From NCBI GenBank assembly GCA_009924985.1, contig RFQL01000003.1, positions 1 to 43,333 on the forward strand: DNA of 43,333 nt. Direction: 5' to 3'. The translations under genes and the position numbers were made by a program. This stretch comes from Burkholderiaceae bacterium. GTDB taxonomy: Bacteria; Pseudomonadota; Gammaproteobacteria; Burkholderiales; Burkholderiaceae. The notes under the pieces are model-generated. The model was not told where the DNA came from and searched no databases. It was given only the letters and a program-made list of their open reading frames with translations. Positions 37,639 through 43,333 of this stretch are shown in pieces. Each line of letters begins with the position of its first letter. The stretch's first letter is position 1.

Positions 37639-39975
37639 TTAGAATAACCCTTTAGATTGGCTGGCTGCCTCCACCACGGCTAAGGTGGTCACATTCACAA
37701 TACGGCGCACCGTTGCAGCAGGGGTAAGAATATGGATCGGTTTTGCCACCCCAAGGAGGAGTGGGCCAATCGCCACGCCATTACCGGCAGCTGTTTTTAA
37801 GAGGTTATATGAAATATTGGCTGCATCAATATTAGGTAAAACTAATAAATTAGCCTCCCCTTTTAAGCTTGACTTCGTAATCGCCCCAGCGCGGATTTCG
37901 GGGTCCAAGGCACAATCACCATGCATTTCACCGTCGACCTCTAAATCGGGAGCAGTACATTGGAGGATGTTCAAAACCTCACGCATTTTGACTGCTGAAG
38001 GGGCATCACTTGAACCAAAGTTGGAATGAGACAAAAGGGCAACCTTGGGGGTCATGCCCAGTTTACGCATCTCACTGGCCGCTAACAAAGTAATCGCCGC
38101 TAATTGCTCAGCGGTAGGGTCAATATTGATATGTGTATCCACCAAAAAGACTTGACGATTAGGCAATATGAGCCCCGACATTCCACCATAAACACTCGCA
38201 CCGGGTTCATGTCCGATCACCTCGTCGATGTATTTAAGATGAGCGCTGACGTTACTAATCGTCCCGCAAATCATGCCATCGGCCTGACCCTTCTTAAGCA
38301 AGATAGAACCAATCAAGGTATTGCGACGACGCATTTCTAATTTAGCAAAAGACTCTGTAACGCCTTTACGCTCTGTCAACTGTAAGTAGGTTTGCCAAAA
38401 GTCTCTAAAACGTGCATCGCTTTCAGGATTAACAATCTCAATATCAACCCCTACCTTCATACGCAGGCCATATTTCTCAATCCGATGTTCAATCACTGAG
38501 GGACGGCCGATCAAAATCGGGTTTGCTAAATTTTCATCCAAGATAACTTGAACCGCGCGCATCACCCTCTCATTTTCACCCTCACAGAAGACAATCCGTT
38601 TTTGCTCCACCGGAATCTTCTTAGCAATGCCAAAAAGAGGTTTCATAATGGTGCCTGAGTGATACACAAATTGCTGTAATTGATCTTTGTAAAGAGCAAA
38701 GTCTTTAATGGGTCGACTTGCTACCCCACAATCCATCGCTGCCTTAGCAACTGCTGGAGCTATCACGGTAATCAGGCGAGGATCAAATGGCTTAGGAATT
38801 AAATAATCTGGCCCAAACGCTAAATTCTCAGAGCTATAGACTGCAGCGACAATATCGCTTTGCTCAGCGCGTGCCAATTCAGCAATAGCCTTGACGGCTG
38901 CGATTTCCATTTCACGCGTAATAGTGGTTGCACCTACATCCAAGGCGCCACGGAATATAAACGGGAAACACAAAACATTATTAACTTGATTGGGGTAATC
39001 GGTCCGCCCGGTAGCCATAACTGCATCGGGGCGCACAACTTTTACTTCCTCAGGGAGAATCTCTGGGGTGGGATTTGCTAAGGCAAATACGAGCGGCTTA
39101 TCAGCCATCCGCTTTACCATCTCTGGTTTTAAAACTCCGCCTGCAGATAGTCCCAAGAAAACATCTGCATCCTCAATCACCTCGCCTAATTTACGCTTAT
39201 CTGTCTTTTGGGCAAACGGAGATTTCTGCGGATCCATGAGCTCAGTGCGCCCCTCGTAGACCACCCCCACGATATCAGTGACCCAGATATTACTTTTTGG
39301 CAACCCCAAATCAACCAAGAGCTCCAAACACGCTAGCGCTGCTGCACCAGCGCCCGAGGTCACCAGCTTGATCTTACTAATGTCTTTATCAACTACCTTT
39401 AACCCATTGAGAATGGCAGCAGCGACCACAATCGCCGTGCCGTGCTGATCGTCATGAAAGACAGGGATCTTCATGCGCTCACGTAATTTACGCTCCACCA
39501 AGAAACAATCTGGCGCCTTGATGTCCTCTAAATTAATGCCGCCAAAAGTAGGTTCTAGAGCAGCAATCACCTCAACTAACTTCTCGGGATCACTTTCATT
39601 GATCTCTATATCAAACACATCGATGCCGGCAAACTTCTTAAATAAGACAGCCTTGCCTTCCATCACCGGCTTACTAGCCAGCGGGCCAATGTCACCCAAA
39701 CCGAGCACGGCGGTTCCATTCGTAACTACACCCACTAAATTGCCGCGGGCGGTATACCGAAAGGCGTTAGCCGGATCTTTTTTAATCTCTTCACACGCAG
39801 CAGCAACTCCTGGGGTGTAGGCTAAGGCCAAATCCCGCTGATTAGTTAATTGTTTGGTTGGCGTAACCGCGATCTTTCCGGGAACTGGAAACTCGTGATA
39901 CTGCAGAGCGGCCTCTCGTAAGGCCTTGATTTGCTCTTCTTTATTGTGATTAGGCTTATTTCCAGACTGACTCAT
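37639..39975 (-). CDS. maeB: NADP-dependent malic enzyme with C-terminal phosphotransacetylase-like domain
   Basis: Converts malate to pyruvate, CO2 and NADPH. The 778 residues are the long MaeB form. Residues 1 to about 425 are malic enzyme ([76 protein letters not shown]). Residues about 440-778 resemble phosphotransacetylase ([46 protein letters not shown]); in this fusion that part is considered regulatory, responding to acetyl-CoA. Stands alone, with a likely terminator after it. Confidence 0.95.
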   Translation of the reverse strand: MSQSGNKPNHNKEEQIKALREAALQYHEFPVPGKIAVTPTKQLTNQRDLALAYTPGVAAACEEIKKDPANAFRYTARGNLVGVVTNGTAVLGLGDIGPLASKPVMEGKAVLFKKFAGIDVFDIEINESDPEKLVEVIAALEPTFGGINLEDIKAPDCFLVERKLRERMKIPVFHDDQHGTAIVVAAAILNGLKVVDKDISKIKLVTSGAGAAALACLELLVDLGLPKSNIWVTDIVGVVYEGRTELMDPQKSPFAQKTDKRKLGEVIEDADVFLGLSAGGVLKPEMVKRMADKPLVFALANPTPEILPEEVKVVRPDAVMATGRTDYPNQVNNVLCFPFIFRGALDVGATTITREMEIAAVKAIAELARAEQSDIVAAVYSSENLAFGPDYLIPKPFDPRLITVIAPAVAKAAMDCGVASRPIKDFALYKDQLQQFVYHSGTIMKPLFGIAKKIPVEQKRIVFCEGENERVMRAVQVILDENLANPILIGRPSVIEHRIEKYGLRMKVGVDIEIVNPESDARFRDFWQTYLQLTERKGVTESFAKLEMRRRNTLIGSILLKKGQADGMICGTISNVSAHLKYIDEVIGHEPGASVYGGMSGLILPNRQVFLVDTHINIDPTAEQLAAITLLAASEMRKLGMTPKVALLSHSNFGSSDAPSAVKMREVLNILQCTAPDLEVDGEMHGDCALDPEIRAGAITKSSLKGEANLLVLPNIDAANISYNLLKTAAGNGVAIGPLLLGVAKPIHILTPAATVRRIVNVTTLAVVEAASQSKGLF

Positions 39976-40045
39976 AGTGATCCGTGGGCAAGAGGTGGGG
40001 GGGGTTATGGGTGTGAAGTTGCTTTTAAGGCCTAGGAGGCTCTAA

Positions 40046-40153
40046 ATGTTGCAATTAACAATAATCATTTTTGTTAAATATTTGCTCAAGTTTCTATTCT
40101 ATTCCTCCCAAAGGATTGTTGCGAAAGGGGTATTGAGCGCACCCGCCAGCTAA
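40046..40153 (+). CDS. Candidate 35-residue membrane peptide
   Basis: An ATG at 40046 is preceded by a full AGGAGG (40034-40039) with 6-base spacing, the best ribosome site in the window. It opens 35 residues: MLQLTIIIFVKYLLKFLFYS, then a short basic and polar tail. The first part is hydrophobic enough for a membrane helix. It sits between the divergent maeB and thiL genes. I recognise no family, and chance cannot be excluded for such a short frame. If not coding, the 274-base gap 39976-40249 holds only promoters that I cannot place. Confidence 0.3.
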   Translation: MLQLTIIIFVKYLLKFLFYSSQRIVAKGVLSAPAS

Positions 40154-40249
40154 TGCCGTTCTCGCATGGAACTAGATCTACCAAACCCCGCCTAAAATGT
40201 GCCCATGTCTGATCGAATAGCAAACCCCACAAAAAACTCCTTAGAGAAT

Positions 40250-41260
40250 ATGGGGGAGTTCGCTCTCATTGAGTCAGTTTTTAAAGCGGGAGCAATTGCT
40301 ATGGCCCAAATAAATCCTGAAAATACCCCTGCACTAGGTATTGGCGATGATTGCGCCTTACTCAAACCCAAAGAGGGGGAGCTCATTGCCATTACTAGCG
40401 ATATGCTGGTATCGGGAAGACACTTCTTTGCAGATGCTGACCCATTCCGCTTAGGAAAGAAATCCCTAGCAGTCAATCTTTCTGATTTAGCCGCTATGGG
40501 GGCAAACCCACTTGGATTCACACTCTCCCTCGCATTACCCAATATGGATGAGGCTTGGATAAAAGCATTTGCACGGGGCTTATTTGCAAAGGCCAACCAA
40601 TTTAATTGCCCCTTAATTGGTGGCGACACTTGTACTGGACCGCTGACTATTAACATTACGGCACTAGGTAGCGTTCCTTCCGATCACAGCATGCGACGAA
40701 GTGGCGCACAGAACCATGATGATATTTGGGTATCGGGTACAGTTGGCGATGCGCGCTTAGCGCTTGCTCATGCTCGTAATGAATGGGGTCTTCATTTAAA
40801 TGACGACCAATTAACGTCGATTAATCAACGACTGCATGAACCAATACCACGCATTGAGCTTGGTATTGCATTACGCGGTTTTGTAAGTGCAGGGATTGAT
40901 ATCTCTGATGGCTTATTGGGGGATCTACGCCATATTTTAAAGGCTTCAGATGTCAGCGCAGAGATATGGCTAGACCTCTTACCCGTATCTTGCATCTTAC
41001 AAGAACAACAAAATCATATTCGGCGACAATGCGCAGCAGCCGGCGGTGATGACTATGAGTTGTGTTTTACTGCGCCTCAGTGCCATCGCTCTCGGATTCA
41101 AGAAATTTCCCATGATCTCGATATTCCACTAACCCGTATTGGTCAACTGGTTAATAACAAAAGAATTGCACCAAACATGACCCTTCTCGATCAAGACGGG
41201 AAAGCCCTAGATACAGAACTCACAAATTCTCTTTTGCAATCCTTTGATCATTTCAAGTAA
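40250..41260 (+). CDS. thiL: Thiamine-monophosphate kinase
   Basis: Phosphorylates thiamine phosphate to the active cofactor. The ATG at 40250 gives 336 residues beginning MGEFALIESVF, where the family starts. In-frame GTG (40199) and ATG (40205) upstream are alternatives without a ribosome site. Landmarks: LGIGDDCALL, TSDMLVSGRHF, KSLAVNLSDLAAMGANP, LIGGDTCTGPL, ISDGLLGDLRHIL and AAGGDDYELCFT. It precedes pgpA by 14 bases, a common pair. Confidence 0.94.
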   Translation: MGEFALIESVFKAGAIAMAQINPENTPALGIGDDCALLKPKEGELIAITSDMLVSGRHFFADADPFRLGKKSLAVNLSDLAAMGANPLGFTLSLALPNMDEAWIKAFARGLFAKANQFNCPLIGGDTCTGPLTINITALGSVPSDHSMRRSGAQNHDDIWVSGTVGDARLALAHARNEWGLHLNDDQLTSINQRLHEPIPRIELGIALRGFVSAGIDISDGLLGDLRHILKASDVSAEIWLDLLPVSCILQEQQNHIRRQCAAAGGDDYELCFTAPQCHRSRIQEISHDLDIPLTRIGQLVNNKRIAPNMTLLDQDGKALDTELTNSLLQSFDHFK

Positions 41261-41274
41261 CAATTTTAGCAATC

Positions 41275-41805
41275 ATGAGCGCTCCTTCAACCATCACATT
41301 TGTCTGGATGCTGGGATCCATCAATCGCACCATCGCGCTCGGCTTGGGGAGTGGGCTGAGTCGCTTTGCTCCTGGCACCGCTGGGACTCTCCTTGCTTGG
41401 ATTCTTTTTTTAGTGATGCAAGTATTTTTTTCGGAGACAGTGATAGTAGTCGTAATTATTTTTGGTTTAGTCTATGGTTGCTGGGCTTGCGGTATTTGCA
41501 GCAAAGATCTTGGCTATCCTGATCATGGCAGTATTGTGTGGGATGAGATTATTGCCTTTTGGTTAGTTCTTCTTTGTATTGGGTCTGGGTCATTTGCAAT
41601 CCAAGTTCTTGCTTTTGCATTATTTCGTTTCTTGGATGCCATCAAGCCCTGGCCCATTAATCGCGTTGACCGATATTTCAAAAGAAATGCTCATGTAAAT
41701 TCAGTGCGAGCAATCATCTGGCAGGGTTTTGGAATCATCGCAGACGATCTCTTGGCAGCTTTTTTTACAATCGCTCTTATTCTGTTGGGGATGCGACTCT
41801 TCTGA
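41275..41805 (+). CDS. pgpA: Phosphatidylglycerophosphatase A
   Basis: Inner-membrane enzyme that makes phosphatidylglycerol. The 176 residues have ALGLGSGLSRFAPGTAGTLLAW, DHGSIVWDEIIAFW (acidic metal site) and RFLDAIKPWPINRVDR, with four hydrophobic segments. The stop overlaps the pncC ATG by one base (TGATG), so the two are probably translated together. Confidence 0.94.
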   Translation: MSAPSTITFVWMLGSINRTIALGLGSGLSRFAPGTAGTLLAWILFLVMQVFFSETVIVVVIIFGLVYGCWACGICSKDLGYPDHGSIVWDEIIAFWLVLLCIGSGSFAIQVLAFALFRFLDAIKPWPINRVDRYFKRNAHVNSVRAIIWQGFGIIADDLLAAFFTIALILLGMRLF

Positions 41806-42305
41806 TGAATCAATCTATTGCTTCACTAGTTCAAACACTTTCCGAGCTTTTGGAAAAATCATCCATCAAGATTGCCTTAGCAGAATCCTGTACAGGTGGC
41901 CTACTTGCAGCACACCTCACTGCCCAAGCAGGATCAAGCCTGTGGTTTGATCGCGGCTTTGTAACTTACAGCAATGCATCTAAGACAGAAAGTATTGGAG
42001 TGTTATCCTCCATCATCGAGCAATATGGTGCAGTCAGTGAAGAGGTTGCCAAAGCCATGGCGCAAGGGGCCTTGAACCATAGTGCGGCAAAAACCAGTAT
42101 CGCCATCACTGGCATTGCCGGACCAGGTGGCTCTACGGAAAATAAACCAGTTGGTATGGTTTGCTTTGCATGGGCGGTTCAATTTCCAGGAAGCCCCGCC
42201 CTCTTGATTGCAAGCACTCAAATCTTTGATGGCGATCGTCAAGCAATTCGCGAGCAAGCCTGTGCGTATGCCCTCAATGAGTTAATACAAATTCTCAGAA
42301 AATAA
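41805..42305 (+). CDS. pncC: Nicotinamide-nucleotide amidase (CinA C-terminal family)
   Basis: Deamidates NMN to nicotinate mononucleotide, recycling the by-product of DNA ligase. The 166 residues are the single-domain form: IALAESCTGGLLAAHLT (catalytic Ser), VTYSNASKTESIGV, AMAQGALNHSAAKTSIAITGIAGPGG, and KPVGMVCFAW. It ends the thiL-pgpA-pncC run and converges with corA across 17 bases. Confidence 0.95.
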   Translation: MNQSIASLVQTLSELLEKSSIKIALAESCTGGLLAAHLTAQAGSSLWFDRGFVTYSNASKTESIGVLSSIIEQYGAVSEEVAKAMAQGALNHSAAKTSIAITGIAGPGGSTENKPVGMVCFAWAVQFPGSPALLIASTQIFDGDRQAIREQACAYALNELIQILRK

Positions 42306-42322
42306 CGCTGTGTAAGTAAAGC

Positions 42323-43294
42323 TTAGTTAGACTTCAGCCAACCTTTATGGCGGAAGTACCCTAATGGAATCATTGCGGAAATAATCATGGTGATGATGGC
42401 GGCCGGATAACCCCAAGTCTCTTTTACCTCGGGCATAAACTCAAAGTTCATCCCCCAAATACTCGCCAGTAAAGTAGGTGGCATCAAAGCAACCGAGACC
42501 ACAGAGAAGATCTTAATAATTTTGCTCTGGTTCAAACTAATAAAGCCCACGGTTGCATCCATCAGGAAGTTAATCTTGTCAAACAAAAATGCCGTGTGAT
42601 TCTCTAAAGAATCAATATCACGCAGAATCTGGCGAGCCTCTTCTTGCTGCTCATCCGAGAGCAACTTACTGCGCATTAGAAAGGACAGTGCACGACGCGT
42701 ATCCATCACATTGCGACGAATACGGCCATTGGTATCTTCCTCGGTCGCAATGGTCTCTAGAACACCTGCGGCATCGGCATCGGTAATGGTCTCTGACAAT
42801 ACACGCTTACCCGCTTGCTCAAGATTTTCATAAACCTCCTCGAGCGCGTCTGCCGAATATTCAGCATCGGTTGAGTACAAATCCAGGAGAACATCTTTGG
42901 CATTACTAACAGAGCCTGGCCGCAACCGCGCACGAAGACGAACGAGCCTAAATACTGGTAAGTCTTCATCATGAATGGAGAAAAGAACTTGGTTGGTTAA
43001 GACGAAAGCCACCCTCACGTTGCGTGATTTATCTTCTTCGTCTAACAAAAAATCGGTACGAATATGCAGATGCCCATCATCTGCCTCAAAATAACGAGCA
43101 GACGCTTCTAAGTCACCTAAATCATCTAGTTCTGGCAGTTGAACTGCAAAAGCCTCTTTGATCCACAGAAGTTCTTCTTCTTCTGGGTCGATGACATCAA
43201 TCCAAATAGGATTATGGTGCTGAAGTAGTTCATAGCGATCTTCGACTTGCTCTTGCGATAGACGGCCATTTTGTAGGACGAACAAGTTGATCAT
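42323..43294 (-). CDS. corA: Magnesium/cobalt transporter CorA
   Basis: Pentameric Mg2+ channel of the inner membrane. The 323 residues hold a large cytoplasmic domain (IWIDVIDPEEEELLWIKEAF; long helices to about 260) and two C-terminal membrane helices. The signature GMN lies at the end of the first (LLASIWGMNFEFMPE), followed by the acidic loop and a second helix with a basic tail (FRHKGWLKSN). The start is an ATG 39 bases from the window edge; no Mg-sensing leader can be judged here. Confidence 0.95.
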   Translation of the reverse strand: MINLFVLQNGRLSQEQVEDRYELLQHHNPIWIDVIDPEEEELLWIKEAFAVQLPELDDLGDLEASARYFEADDGHLHIRTDFLLDEEDKSRNVRVAFVLTNQVLFSIHDEDLPVFRLVRLRARLRPGSVSNAKDVLLDLYSTDAEYSADALEEVYENLEQAGKRVLSETITDADAAGVLETIATEEDTNGRIRRNVMDTRRALSFLMRSKLLSDEQQEEARQILRDIDSLENHTAFLFDKINFLMDATVGFISLNQSKIIKIFSVVSVALMPPTLLASIWGMNFEFMPEVKETWGYPAAIITMIISAMIPLGYFRHKGWLKSN

Positions 43295-43333
43295 GGTGAA
43301 CTCCCGACGAATGCGCTAGTTTATCCTATGCAC

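Noticed and set aside
39994-40003. G8 run in front of maeB as a phase-variable promoter element
   Set aside because: Single tract in a housekeeping gene's leader with no promoter spacing that depends on it visible.
40151-40210. A 19-codon frame starting at the TAATG that ends the small membrane ORF
   Set aside because: No ribosome site, no recognisable content, and it runs into the thiL upstream starts. Too short to support.

Overview
The window looks like a chromosome segment of a free-living betaproteobacterium of the Burkholderiaceae, most probably Polynucleobacter or a close relative. This rests on recalled protein resemblance, on gene orders usual in that group (glyA-nrdR, tolQRAB-pal-cpoB, bamE opposite fur, dapB-leuS-lptE-holA, thiL-pgpA-pncC, algH-ruvX), on moderate base composition, and on very tight spacing with many overlapping start and stop codons. 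No search was run, so the genus is an inference. No tRNA, rRNA, CRISPR array, phage or recognised defence island was found. Most of the window is housekeeping.

Layout: 1-806 is the right end of an IS30-family insertion sequence that has cut through a HigB-type toxin gene; only its first 60 codons and a perfect upstream palindrome remain. 1050-2756 is glyA-nrdR (leftward). 2850-8204 is the Tol-Pal envelope cluster (tolQ, tolR, tolA, tolB, pal, cpoB) followed by queC. 8212-13692 holds riboflavin synthesis in two opposed halves: ribE and ribD leftward, ribBA and ribH rightward. Between them lies a run of type IV minor pilin genes that seems to be decaying (short pilV, pilW without a normal prepilin signal, fimT with a stop and a frameshift). 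nusB follows ribH, then a lytic transglycosylase and a 520-base spacer before gabD.

17049-25140 carries trmB, a DUF2721 membrane protein, uppP, an orphan TolC-type channel, algH-ruvX, a DUF218 membrane protein, phrB and apaH. 25155-35586 is a long leftward run: bamE, dapB, leuS, lptE, holA, proA, hemJ, an rlmL-type methyltransferase, a rubredoxin and hemL. fur and rsmE are divergent from bamE. Then come a lone barstar-like gene with palindromes upstream, maeB, a spacer holding a candidate 35-residue membrane peptide with an ideal Shine-Dalgarno site, thiL-pgpA-pncC, and corA.

Together the genes cover envelope building and upkeep (Tol-Pal, LptE, BamE, UppP, transglycosylase), cofactors (riboflavin, heme, thiamine, queuosine, NAD recycling), and translation or RNA modification (LeuS, TrmB, RsmE, RlmL, NusB, RuvX). 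I did not find a convincing undescribed multi-gene system. The best leads are the IS-interrupted toxin locus with its surviving operator, the orphan barstar-like gene with its palindromes, the small membrane ORF at 40046-40153, and the decaying pilin cluster.
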